Part shown: positions 8,846-17,065 of the stretch, piece after piece
Layout: the number at the start of each line of letters is the position of its first letter
How positions within the stretch are numbered: the stretch's first letter is position 1
Source of the DNA: CAZCBJ01 sp964496705
Lineage (GTDB): Bacteria; Chloroflexota; Anaerolineae; Anaerolineales; Anaerolineaceae
DNA length: 46,948 nt
NCBI GenBank assembly: GCA_964496705.1
Contig: CAZCBJ010000007.1
Span: 1 to 46,948 of the forward strand
Direction of reading: 5' to 3'
Notes under the pieces: model-generated
Database searches by the model: none
The model's input: the letters and a program-made list of their open reading frames with translations, nothing else
What the model was told of the DNA's origin: nothing
Made by a program: the position numbers and the translations under genes

Positions 8846-9241
8846 CTACGGGCGTCCCGATACGAGGATCATGTTGGCATACTGGATGGTATCGCCGGTG
8901 CGGATCAAACCCAGGGCATGCGGGACGCGGCTTTTCATCTCAAGATACGGCTCAAAGACGACCTCGGCTGCCTGCATGGATGAGGCGAATTTAGCCTGAG
9001 TTTCGGGGGTGTTTTCCAGTTGGAATTCCTGCGCCATGTAGAAGCGGACAACATCAAAATTGGGACGCAGCGCATCCAGCACCTGCAAAACGCTGGGCAC
9101 GCCGTCCACCAGTGAAATATCCACCGTTTCAACCTGTGGAAAACAGGGGAAACCTCGATCGGCAATCACCAGCAGGTTGGTGTGGCGCACACGCGCCAGC
9201 AGAGAAAGAATTGCCGGGTTCAAAATGCCTTGTCTGAGCAT
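8846..9241 (-). CDS. RbsD/FucU-family sugar mutarotase (pyranase)
   Basis: 131 residues. The family interconverts ring forms or anomers of ribose or fucose. The start at ATG 9241 is preceded by GGAGGT with 5 bp spacing and gives MLRQGILNPAILSLLARVRH, aligned with the family N-terminus including the catalytic His20. VIADRG supplies the conserved Asp, and YANMILVSG near the C-terminus matches the family YANIIL motif. By eye, the second catalytic His of RbsD appears to be a Tyr, so the exact sugar is open. The neighbouring alpha-L-fucosidase and GDP-sugar genes make L-fucose or L-galactose more likely than ribose, but this is inference. Confidence 0.8.
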   Translation of the reverse strand: MLRQGILNPAILSLLARVRHTNLLVIADRGFPCFPQVETVDISLVDGVPSVLQVLDALRPNFDVVRFYMAQEFQLENTPETQAKFASSMQAAEVVFEPYLEMKSRVPHALGLIRTGDTIQYANMILVSGRP

Positions 9242-9295
9242 GCCTACCTCCGTGAATAAAATCTTGCTTGGTGCAGTCGTCAAACCTCGCCAGGT

Positions 9296-10367
9296 TCACA
9301 ACCATTCTGCGCCGTTGTTCTCACGCAGCCAGCCGACCACCGAGCGGACCTCCTGTTCGCGCTCCTTGGGACAGATCAACACCGCGTCATCCGTGACCAC
9401 CACCACCATCCCCTGCAGCCCGACCGCCGCGACAAATTTTTTTTCGCTGAAGATGAGCGTGTTAAGNNNNNNNNNNGTGCGGACCGGTGAAGCTGTTGCC
9501 CTGCTCATCATCCGGCAAAAGATCATCCACGCTGCGCCAACTGCCGATGTCCGTCCAGCCCATCTCAACCGGGATGACCGCCGCCTGGCAGGCGCCTTCC
9601 ATGATCCCGTAATCAATGGTCTGCTTTTGCACCGACGGCCAGACGCGCGCCAACACAGCGGAATAAGTGGAGGAGGCCAGTGCAGCAGAAAGCTGCGCAA
9701 GCTGCTGGTGAAGGGTGGGCATCTGATCTTGAAATTCTTGCAGGATACGGCTGGTCTTCCAGATAAACATGCCGCTGTTCCAGGAAAAACCGCCCTCAGC
9801 CAGCATGGCCTGGGCGCGTTCCAGTCCTGGCTTTTCGATGAAACGCTGCACCTGGAAAGCCGCCATGCCCTCAAAGTCGCCCAATGCCTGCCCGGCATGA
9901 ATATAACCAAAACCCGTGGAAGCATAATCCGGGCGGATGCCCAGCGTCACCAGCGCGCCGGTCTGCGCCACGTGGAAGGCAGCTTCCAACGCGCGGCGGA
10001 ACGTGTCTGTATCGCGGATGAAATGATCCGCAGTGACCACCGCCATGCTTGCATCCGGGTTGCGGTGGTGAATATGCACCGCAGCGAGTCCGATGGCAGG
10101 AGCGGTGCCGCGCCCTTCTGGCTCAATCAAAAAATTAGCCGCAGGCAGCTCAGGCGCCTGCTCGGCGAGCAGGTCGGCATGATCTGCGCCGGTGACCACC
10201 AGGATGTGTTCGGGGGCAAAAATTGGAAGCAGACGGTCCACAGCGTGCTGAAACATGGTGCGCTCGCCGACCAGGGTCAGTTTCAATGCCTGCTTGGGAT
10301 GCTTCTGCCGGCTGAACGGCCACAGCCGGGTGCCGGAGCCGCCGGCCATGATGACAGCATAATACAT
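9296..10367 (-). CDS. manC: Mannose-1-phosphate guanylyltransferase (interrupted by assembly gap)
   Basis: This enzyme makes GDP-mannose from mannose-1-phosphate and GTP. Starting at ATG 10367 (after GAGGAG) the protein opens MYYAVIMAGGSGTRLWPFSR, the nucleotidyltransferase signature. FIEKP, WNSGMFIW and DIGSW blocks follow. A 10-N gap at 9467-9476 comes after GNSFTGPH; the sequence resumes as LNTLIFSEKKFVAAVGL and ends near WLRENNGAEWL at 9296. The two sides are in different frames with exactly 10 N, but become one frame if the true gap is a multiple of 3. About five residues are missing by family comparison, so the gene is almost certainly intact. The length fits the short single-domain GMP type without an isomerase domain. 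It supplies GDP-mannose to the epimerase at 11263-12315. Confidence 0.9.
9467..9476. other. Assembly gap (10 N) inside manC
   Basis: Ten N bases. Reading frames on the two sides are consistent only if the real missing stretch is divisible by 3 (for example 12, 15 or 18 bases), so the N count is a placeholder. The apparent frameshift in manC is an artefact. Confidence 0.95.
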
Positions 10368-10469
10368 GACAACTCCTCGATTACTTAGAGAATGGCGCAT
10401 CTGCAGCGCGGTCGAACAGGCATACGCCAACCGCACAGCGCACGGCAGGCAACGCCTGGCACAGGCATT

Positions 10470-11270
10470 TTACCCCGATTTCAAGCGAATATGCACCTGA
10501 AATGACCCGGGGACGGGTTGCTCTGAGCACACCAACAGATAGCCACCCCCGCAGCCGGAATACATCGCGCCGGGATAGCGCCGCTGGTACCAGGTCAACA
10601 GCGCCATCAGGTCAATCTGGATGGCATCATGGCGGACCACCTGGGGCAGGAGCGCTTCCCAGCACACCATGCACTCGTTGAAGCTGGCCCCCAGCGCGCC
10701 GACATCCTGCGCCAGGATGGCGCGGAAGCAATCGCTGCCGCTGCGTCCCAGACGCGCCACCCAATCAGGCACAAGATTCTTGATTCCCAGCGGATTGTAA
10801 CCCGCGGGGCGCTGCATGACCGGTAAAAAATGGATCACCTTTTCCAGCCAGGCGGCCGCTCGCGGGTCGGTGCAGGATTCAATATGTGCCGGGAAAACAC
10901 CGCCTTCCACCGCAGCGTCGTAATCCAACCGGCTGATACCGGGATAAATCAGGCCGATCATATCCTGTGAACCCGAAGGCTCAGATTTGCCCTCATTTTC
11001 GGCGGCATACAATTGGCGCACCAGAGCGGCGGGCTCTCCTGCCGGAAGGCGCTGCCCCCACACGCGCTGAGCCACCTTGCGCGTTCCGCTGGCCAAACCG
11101 CAGCGCTCCATGAAATGGAATTGCGGCTGCAGACTGACCACCACCATCGATCCGGGCGGGGTTGGATTCATCTTCGATAGGAAGGGCTGGTCAATCCATC
11201 CACCGGCCAGCGCCATACGGTACGGAATGGCACCGATGACCGAAACGATCCCCACAGCGGGATCAGTCAT
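10470..11270 (-). CDS. GHMP-superfamily sugar kinase-like protein
   Basis: 266 residues from ATG 11270, which overlaps the epimerase stop by 8 bp, so the two genes are coupled. The N-terminal motif PYRMALAGGWIDQPF matches the first GHMP motif of fucokinase/heptose-kinase-type enzymes (R-x-x-LAGGxxDxP). RCGLASGTRKVA sits where the glycine-rich ATP loop (GLGSSS) is expected but is atypical. SGSQDMIGL matches the GG-x-QD motif, and SGCGGGYLLV is a C-terminal glycine-rich motif. GHMP kinases phosphorylate sugar C1 using ATP. Between a GDP-mannose 3,5-epimerase and a GDP-mannose pyrophosphorylase, a kinase for L-galactose, L-fucose or another hexose is plausible. The degenerate ATP loop leaves activity uncertain. 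Confidence 0.65.
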   Translation of the reverse strand: MTDPAVGIVSVIGAIPYRMALAGGWIDQPFLSKMNPTPPGSMVVVSLQPQFHFMERCGLASGTRKVAQRVWGQRLPAGEPAALVRQLYAAENEGKSEPSGSQDMIGLIYPGISRLDYDAAVEGGVFPAHIESCTDPRAAAWLEKVIHFLPVMQRPAGYNPLGIKNLVPDWVARLGRSGSDCFRAILAQDVGALGASFNECMVCWEALLPQVVRHDAIQIDLMALLTWYQRRYPGAMYSGCGGGYLLVCSEQPVPGSFQVHIRLKSG

Positions 11271-12315
11271 GCACAACCCGTTTGCCGGCTTTGCGCAGGT
11301 AGAATTGCTCCTCAATCCAGGCATAGGTTTTCTGCATGCCAATGCGCAGAGGAATGGACGGCTCCCAGTTCAACACCGAGTGGATGAAGGTGTTGTCGCT
11401 GTTGCGCCCGGCGACGCCTTTGGGCGCATCCAGCTTGTGATGACGCTTCAGTTTCACCCCGGCGATGGTTTCGACCATGCTGACCAGGTCGTTAATCGAA
11501 ATCAGCTCGCTGGAACCCAGGTTGATCGGTGTGGCGATCAACCGATCCGAATGCATGATGCGGTCAATCCCGTATAGGCAGTCCTCGATGAACATAAAGC
11601 TGCGCGTCTGGGTGCCGTCTCCCCAGATTTCGATCTCCAGCCTGCCGCTGTCCTTGGCTTCAATCACCTTCCGGCTGATGGCGGCGGGAGCCTTTTCACG
11701 CCCGCCAAACCAGGTGCCGTGCGGTCCGTAAACATTGTGGAAGCGGGCAATGTGCGTCTCCAGCCCGCGTTCCACCCAGTATTCCTCACAGAACATCTCA
11801 CTGATCAACTTCTCCCAACCGTAGCCGCGCTCAGCCATGGCTGGGTAAGCATCCGACTCCTTGAGCGCGCGGACGTTGGGGTCCTGCTGCAAGAGGGTGT
11901 TGTAAACGCAGGCAGACGAGGAGTAAAAATAACGCCGCGCTCCCGCCCGGTACGCTGCCTCAAGCATGTGGGTGTTGATCAACACACTGCGCAGGCACTC
12001 CACGCGGTGGGCTTCGATGAAACCCATCCCGCCCATGTCGGCGGCCAGGTTGTACACCTCCACCACACCTTCAGCAGCGCGTACAGCATTCTCCTGCTCG
12101 CTCAAATCCAGACACAGGCTTTCCACCCCCGGCACACGCTGGTACCAGTCGCCCAGCGGTTTTTTATCCACCGCGCGGATACGAGTGAAGCCCAGGTCAT
12201 GAAAATACCGCGCCAGCGCGCCCCCAATGAATCCGCCCGCCCCGGTGATGAGAATCAGGTCATCCTGGGCGAGGTCTCTTGGGATGTTCAGGTCATACTT
12301 TCGGTCAAGGCTCAT
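11263..12315 (-). CDS. GDP-mannose 3,5-epimerase (SDR family)
   Basis: 350 residues from ATG 12315 (GGAG six bases upstream). The enzyme converts GDP-D-mannose to GDP-L-galactose (and GDP-L-gulose). Visible features are the NAD loop TGAGGFIG, the highly characteristic NLAADMGGMGFI, SSSACVYN with the acid/base Cys, the YGWEK Tyr/Lys pair, RFHNVYGPHGTWFGGREKAPAA with the second catalytic Lys, GDGTQTRSFMFIEDC and GRNSDN. These are hallmarks of the plant/bacterial GME family rather than of general epimerases. It sits just upstream of the GHMP kinase and near manC, which makes its substrate. Products in bacteria usually go to surface polysaccharides. Confidence 0.88.
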   Translation of the reverse strand: MSLDRKYDLNIPRDLAQDDLILITGAGGFIGGALARYFHDLGFTRIRAVDKKPLGDWYQRVPGVESLCLDLSEQENAVRAAEGVVEVYNLAADMGGMGFIEAHRVECLRSVLINTHMLEAAYRAGARRYFYSSSACVYNTLLQQDPNVRALKESDAYPAMAERGYGWEKLISEMFCEEYWVERGLETHIARFHNVYGPHGTWFGGREKAPAAISRKVIEAKDSGRLEIEIWGDGTQTRSFMFIEDCLYGIDRIMHSDRLIATPINLGSSELISINDLVSMVETIAGVKLKRHHKLDAPKGVAGRNSDNTFIHSVLNWEPSIPLRIGMQKTYAWIEEQFYLRKAGKRVVHD

Positions 12316-12348
12316 GCCATTCTCCAATCAGCAATTCAAGAATTCGGG

Positions 12349-13767
12349 TCAATTGACGGTCACAATTTTGAACACGTAGGCGTGCTGGCCGGGCCGCTCA
12401 GCGGGCATACTCACCCGCAGGCCGTCTGCACCCTGCCCCCACTGCAGCGGCGCCGGACAGCCGAGCAACTCAACCTGTTTCACGCTCACTTGCTCAAGAG
12501 GCAGGCTGCGCATCCAGGCCTCTGCGCCGGGCCAGGCCAACGCTGTGGCATAAATTGTATCGCCACGCGAGGTAAAGCGGAAGTCCTGCCCACAATAGGG
12601 CGTACGCTGGGTATCGGTGAAGGAACCTTCGGGCAGTTGGGTGGGACCTTCGCCATAGATCCGCCAGGGGCGGGTGGCGTAAATCGCTTCCCCGTTCACC
12701 GCCAGCCAGCGTCCAATCTCCAACAAGACTGCCTGCTCCTCTGCGGGGATGGTGCCGTCCGGTTTCGGACCGATGTTGAGCAGCAGGCAGCCGTTCTTGC
12801 TGACGATGTCCACCAGATCGGTAACGATATCCCCAGCGGATTTGTAATCCTGCTCGCGAACATAACCCCAGGAGTTGCGCGAAATGGAGGTGTCCGTCTG
12901 CCAGAAGAGCGGGCGCAGATCCTTCAGCTGCCCGCGTTCGATATCCAATACTGCAGCCGCTTCAGGAAAAGCCTGCTTTTTGTAATTGATCGCCGCACCG
13001 CTGCCCCATTCGGCGGCGCGGTTGTAATAATAAGCGGCAAAACGCTGCAGATAAGGCTCAAAGACCGCCTGCTCGATCCACCAGTCAAACCAGAAAACGC
13101 GCGGGCGGTAGCGGTCCACCAATTCAATGCAGCGCGCCAGCCAATCCTCGAGAAATACGGCGTTGGGACGCGGGCGCCAGTCCAGGTTGTCCCACTCTTC
13201 CGTTTGAATGGGGGTCGCCGGCCCGTAAAAAGCGGCAAACCGCGGATCTTGAACGTCCGACTCAAAACCCCGCCCGCCGTTCATAAACCACCAATGCTCA
13301 GCGCGGTGACTGGAAACGCCCAGGATCAATTGATGCTCGTCCAATGCGCCGGCCAACTCGCCAAGCAGGTCGCGTTTTGGGCCCATCCTGGCTGCACACC
13401 ACTCTGACAGCCGGGAGTCATACATTTGGAATCCGTCGTGGTGTTCAGCCACCGGAACGACGTAGCGAGCGCCAGCCCGCCGGAAAAGGTCAGCCCAGGC
13501 AGCCGGATCATAGTGCTCGGCATTGAACAGGGGAATGAAATCCTTGTACCCGAAGCGCGCCTGCTGGCCGTAGGTGCGCAGATGATGGGCATACTCATCA
13601 GTCTCCTGCAAATACATGTTGCGCGGATACCATTCGTTGCCAAAGGCTGGCACGCAATACAAACCCCAGTGGATGAAAATGCCAAACTTGGCATCCTGAT
13701 ACCAATCCGGAACGCGATATTGAGACAGGGATTCCCAGGTGGGTTGAAAAATAGGTTGATCTGACAT
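12349..13767 (-). CDS. Alpha-L-fucosidase, glycoside hydrolase family 29
   Basis: 472 residues from ATG 13767 (GAGGAG upstream). GH29 landmarks are AKFGIFIHWGLY, NEWYPRNMY, VPVAEHHDGFQMY and FWFDWW, whose Asp is the expected catalytic nucleophile, then LLLNIGPKPDGTIP. It removes terminal alpha-L-fucose with retention; some members also accept alpha-L-galactosides, which matters beside a GDP-L-galactose-making epimerase. No signal peptide is visible, so the enzyme is probably cytoplasmic and acts on imported oligosaccharides. The C-terminal 80 residues look like a small beta domain. Confidence 0.92.
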   Translation of the reverse strand: MSDQPIFQPTWESLSQYRVPDWYQDAKFGIFIHWGLYCVPAFGNEWYPRNMYLQETDEYAHHLRTYGQQARFGYKDFIPLFNAEHYDPAAWADLFRRAGARYVVPVAEHHDGFQMYDSRLSEWCAARMGPKRDLLGELAGALDEHQLILGVSSHRAEHWWFMNGGRGFESDVQDPRFAAFYGPATPIQTEEWDNLDWRPRPNAVFLEDWLARCIELVDRYRPRVFWFDWWIEQAVFEPYLQRFAAYYYNRAAEWGSGAAINYKKQAFPEAAAVLDIERGQLKDLRPLFWQTDTSISRNSWGYVREQDYKSAGDIVTDLVDIVSKNGCLLLNIGPKPDGTIPAEEQAVLLEIGRWLAVNGEAIYATRPWRIYGEGPTQLPEGSFTDTQRTPYCGQDFRFTSRGDTIYATALAWPGAEAWMRSLPLEQVSVKQVELLGCPAPLQWGQGADGLRVSMPAERPGQHAYVFKIVTVN

Positions 13768-13803
13768 GGACTCCTCGAGAAAATGAGAAAAAGAGATCAC
13801 CAG

Positions 13804-15093
13804 CTAACGGCTCAGCAGGGGATAAACCAGCGCGAAGAGCAGGCTGGCGATGGTGCAGGTCAGCAGCATAACCGGCAGACCACTGCGGTTCCAAATCCGC
13901 GAATTGATGGGATTGCGCGTCTTCTGCGACAGGGTGGCGACGACGATGTTAGCCGAAGAGCCGATAATGGTGCCGTTGCCGCCAAAACCCGCGCCGAGGA
14001 TCAAAGCCCACCACAGGGGAAGGATGTTAACCCCGGTCGCGCCCAGCTCGTGGATGATGGGGATGAGGGCGATGGTGATGGGCACATTATCCACCACCGC
14101 AGACAGACCTGCCACCAGCCAGATGGTGATGATGCCCAGCAGGACGGGCGGCATCTCCACGCTGTGATGCAGCAGACTGGCCATGACGTGCAGGGTGCCG
14201 GCTTTTTCCAGTCCACCCACCATGATGAACAGCGCGGCAAAAAATACCAGAACGCTCCACTCAATCCGTTTCCAGACCTCCTGTATGGATGGGCGAATCC
14301 AGACCAACATGATCACCGCGGCAGCCAGCGCAATCGCCGACGGGCTGATGCGCAAGGCGCCTTCAAAAAAGAACAACACGATGGCGACCCCCAGGACGAT
14401 CAGGCAGCGGAAGGCGGTGCGGCGGTCCTTCAAGGCCTCGTTGGGATCCAACTGCATGAGGGCCTCATGCACATCGGGATGAATGCGCAGGTCGCCGCGG
14501 AACTGGTAAGCCAGAAAAGCCAAACCAGCCACCCAGCAAACAACCACGATGGGTGCCGAGTGGATAATAAAATCCACAAAGGATAATCCGGCAGCGGTGG
14601 AAACCAGAACATTGGGCGGATCCCCGATCTGGGTGGCCACGCCGCCGATGTCGCTCAGCAACGCCTCAGCCAACAGATATGGTGTTGCATTGGTACCCAG
14701 GATCTCACAGATCAGGATCGTCACCGGCGCAATCAGCACCACCGTGGTGACGTTGTTGAGAAACATGGACAAAACTGTGGTAACCGAGCCAAGCAGAACC
14801 AGCAGACGCAACGGATTTCCTCGCGAGAGCCGCCCAGCCCACACCGCCAGGTATTGGAAGAAACCGGTCGGCTCCAACAATGCAACCAGGATCATCATTC
14901 CCAGCAGCAGCCCCAGCGTGTTCCAGTCAATCGAAGTGGCAATATCAGCCTCATTCAGAAAATGCAATATCCGGCCCGCCAGCAGCATGACCAAAGCGCC
15001 CGCCAGCGCCGCAATGGTGCGGTCAATCTTTTCTGAAAATATCAGAAACAGGCAGACGACAAAGATGACGCTCGAAACGATGATTGCAGGCAT
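13804..15093 (-). CDS. ArsB/NhaD/SLC13-type ion permease, copy 1
   Basis: 429 residues with about 11-12 hydrophobic segments. Signature blocks are LLLGMMILVALLEPTGFFQY, FLNNVTTVVLIAPVT and GGVATQIGDPPNVLV, plus the mirrored VDNVPITIALIP and GNGTIIGSSANIVV in the second half. The twin Asn-rich hairpins are typical of the ion-transporter superfamily that includes ArsB, NhaD and anion/Na+ symporters. The transported ion cannot be called. The gene follows its close paralogue by 16 bp on the same strand, so both are probably in one transcript with the CBS protein. Confidence 0.85.
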   Translation of the reverse strand: MPAIIVSSVIFVVCLFLIFSEKIDRTIAALAGALVMLLAGRILHFLNEADIATSIDWNTLGLLLGMMILVALLEPTGFFQYLAVWAGRLSRGNPLRLLVLLGSVTTVLSMFLNNVTTVVLIAPVTILICEILGTNATPYLLAEALLSDIGGVATQIGDPPNVLVSTAAGLSFVDFIIHSAPIVVVCWVAGLAFLAYQFRGDLRIHPDVHEALMQLDPNEALKDRRTAFRCLIVLGVAIVLFFFEGALRISPSAIALAAAVIMLVWIRPSIQEVWKRIEWSVLVFFAALFIMVGGLEKAGTLHVMASLLHHSVEMPPVLLGIITIWLVAGLSAVVDNVPITIALIPIIHELGATGVNILPLWWALILGAGFGGNGTIIGSSANIVVATLSQKTRNPINSRIWNRSGLPVMLLTCTIASLLFALVYPLLSR

Positions 15094-15109
15094 CCCAGGA
15101 ACCTACTCT

Positions 15110-16399
15110 TCAACGGGTGAGAATCGGATAAGCCAGCACAAACAGAATGCTGGCAATCACACAGGTGAGCAGCATGACTGGCAGTCCTCTTCGATTCCAG
15201 ATAGCGGTGGTGATGGGCGTGCGAGTTTTCTCCGACAGGGTGGCAACCACAATATTGGCTGAAGACCCGACGATCGTGCCGTTCCCGCCAAAACCAGCCC
15301 CAAAGACCAGCGCCCACCACAAAGGGGTGGCATTCATCCCGTTCTGCCCCAGTTCAATGATGACCGGGATCAGAGCAATGGTGATGGGCACATTGTCCAC
15401 CACCGCCGACAGCAATGCCACCAACCAGATCACCGCCACACCCAGCAGCATGGGCGGGACGCCGGACAGGTGGGTGATCAGATTGGCCAGTACATGCAGT
15501 GATCCCGCCTTTTCCAGACCGCCGACCATCACAAACAAACCAATGAAGAACAACAAGACACTCCATTCAACCCCGCGTAGAATTTCGTGGATCGGGGGGC
15601 GCACCCACACCAGGGCGAATGCGGCAGCACCCAGGGCGATCAACGAAGGGCTGACCCCGAGTGGATCTTGAAAGAAAAAAAGCAGAATTGCACCGCCCAA
15701 CACGATCAGGCAGCGGATGGCGGTTTTTCGGTCGTTCAATGCTTCAGTTGGGCTCATGCTCAGGAGCGCCTCCTGAGAAAGCGGCTGGATGCTGAGCTCC
15801 CGGCGAAATAGAATGGTCAACACCAGCAAAGCTGCCAACCAGCAAACCACCACAACCGGCATCGAGTGAGTGATGAAGTCCACAAACGACAAGCCTGCGG
15901 CCGACGCGATCAGGATGTTGGGGGGATCACCAACCAGGGTTGCGACACCGCCTGTGTTGGAAAGCAACGCTTCGGCAATCAAAAACGGAATGGTCTGCAA
16001 GCCGAGCACCTCACAGATCAGAATAGTGACCGGCGCAATCAGCACCACCGTGGTGACGTTGTCCAAAAACATGGAGAGCAGAGTGGTGACTGAACCGAGC
16101 AGAACCAAGAGCAGGATGGGCTTGCCGCGCGACAGGCGACCCGCCCATACTGCCAGATACTGAAAAAATCCAGTCGGCTCAAGCAGCGCCACCAGGATCA
16201 TCATTCCGAGCAGCAATCCCAGCGTGTTCCAGTCAATCGCAGTGACGGCTTCCATTTGAGTATAGAAACCGAGTATTTTCCCGGCGACCAGCATCAACAC
16301 TGCGCCTGCCAGCGCGGCAATGGTGCGGTTGAGTTTTTCAGAAAAGATCATCCCCAACGCACCGAGAAAGATCAAACTGGAAACGATCATCACCATCAT
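15110..16399 (-). CDS. ArsB/NhaD/SLC13-type ion permease, copy 2
   Basis: 429 residues, the same length as copy 1 and sharing long identical blocks (for example ALLEPTGFFQYLAVWAGRLS and SAAGLSFVDFI with one change), so it is a tandem duplicate. The start at ATG 16399 overlaps the stop codon of the upstream CBS gene (ATGA), which indicates translational coupling; a second ATG follows immediately at 16396. Both Asn-type hairpins are present (FLDNVTTVVLIAP and GNGTIVGSSANIVV). The first differs from copy 1 by Asp for Asn, which could alter ion preference. Confidence 0.85.
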   Translation of the reverse strand: MMVMIVSSLIFLGALGMIFSEKLNRTIAALAGAVLMLVAGKILGFYTQMEAVTAIDWNTLGLLLGMMILVALLEPTGFFQYLAVWAGRLSRGKPILLLVLLGSVTTLLSMFLDNVTTVVLIAPVTILICEVLGLQTIPFLIAEALLSNTGGVATLVGDPPNILIASAAGLSFVDFITHSMPVVVVCWLAALLVLTILFRRELSIQPLSQEALLSMSPTEALNDRKTAIRCLIVLGGAILLFFFQDPLGVSPSLIALGAAAFALVWVRPPIHEILRGVEWSVLLFFIGLFVMVGGLEKAGSLHVLANLITHLSGVPPMLLGVAVIWLVALLSAVVDNVPITIALIPVIIELGQNGMNATPLWWALVFGAGFGGNGTIVGSSANIVVATLSEKTRTPITTAIWNRRGLPVMLLTCVIASILFVLAYPILTR

Positions 16400-16869
16400 T
16401 CGGTTTTGCCCTTCACTGCCTGCCAGGTGGAAAGGATGGATGTGCCAATGTCCACCCGCGAAGCAATCCCGCACAGGCGATGGTTTTGATCGATAATGGG
16501 AAGATCATGCAGGTCATGCTTAACCATCATGGCATAAGCCCGCAACAGGCGGCAATCTTCATTCACATTGATGGACGGGCGCATGACGGTTTTGACCGAG
16601 CGTTTTAAGGTGGCGTCGTCGGGCAGATAAGATTCCACCGCACCGAAATCACCCACAAAATCCAGATCCTCCACCAGGCGCATGAAAGTGGGTAAGGCGA
16701 GGTTGAGCAGATCGCGCAAACCCACCACACCCACCAGCCTGGTCTCTTCATCCACCACGGGCAGTAAACCGACATGCCGCGCGACGATCAACGCGACTGC
16801 ATCGGCAATGGTCGCCGATTCTGGGATGAATACGACATTCACCTTCATGCAATCCTTGATTTTGAGCAT
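16396..16869 (-). CDS. CBS-pair domain protein
   Basis: 157 residues from ATG 16869 (GGAG eight bases upstream; an in-frame ATG at 16896 would add nine residues). Two CBS motifs are visible: residues 1-60 (CMKVNVVFIPESATIADAV, then VVDEETRLVGVVGLRDLL) and about 95-150 (VMRPSINVNEDCRLLRA, then PIIDQNHRLCGIASRVDIG). CBS pairs bind adenosine nucleotides and commonly gate transporters. Because it is coupled to two permease genes, it is likely a regulatory subunit for them. That role is inferred from context. Confidence 0.82.
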   Translation of the reverse strand: MLKIKDCMKVNVVFIPESATIADAVALIVARHVGLLPVVDEETRLVGVVGLRDLLNLALPTFMRLVEDLDFVGDFGAVESYLPDDATLKRSVKTVMRPSINVNEDCRLLRAYAMMVKHDLHDLPIIDQNHRLCGIASRVDIGTSILSTWQAVKGKTE

Positions 16870-17065
16870 CAGGAACTCTCCATGTATTGAAAACAAAGGG
16901 GGGAAATGTGAACCTGATAGGACATTATATCAAGAACGCAGTAAGTTCTCGATGCGTCATAGGCGACCGACACAAGCACAGGAGAATGTTCTTATAAAAT
17001 TTTTATTTTTATCGAGGAAATATATAAGGTAAAATAGAACGACATTTTCTGGAAAAGAGCAAAAT

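Noticed and set aside
9060..10388. Long plus-strand open frame opposite manC and the mutarotase
   Set aside because: It is antisense to two well-identified genes, crosses the N gap, has no family similarity I can see and has the composition expected from the opposite strand of GC-rich coding DNA.
11719..13407. Long plus-strand open frame opposite the epimerase and fucosidase
   Set aside because: It spans two real minus-strand genes and their junction; the product is His/Gln/Arg-rich with no domain, typical of an antisense shadow.
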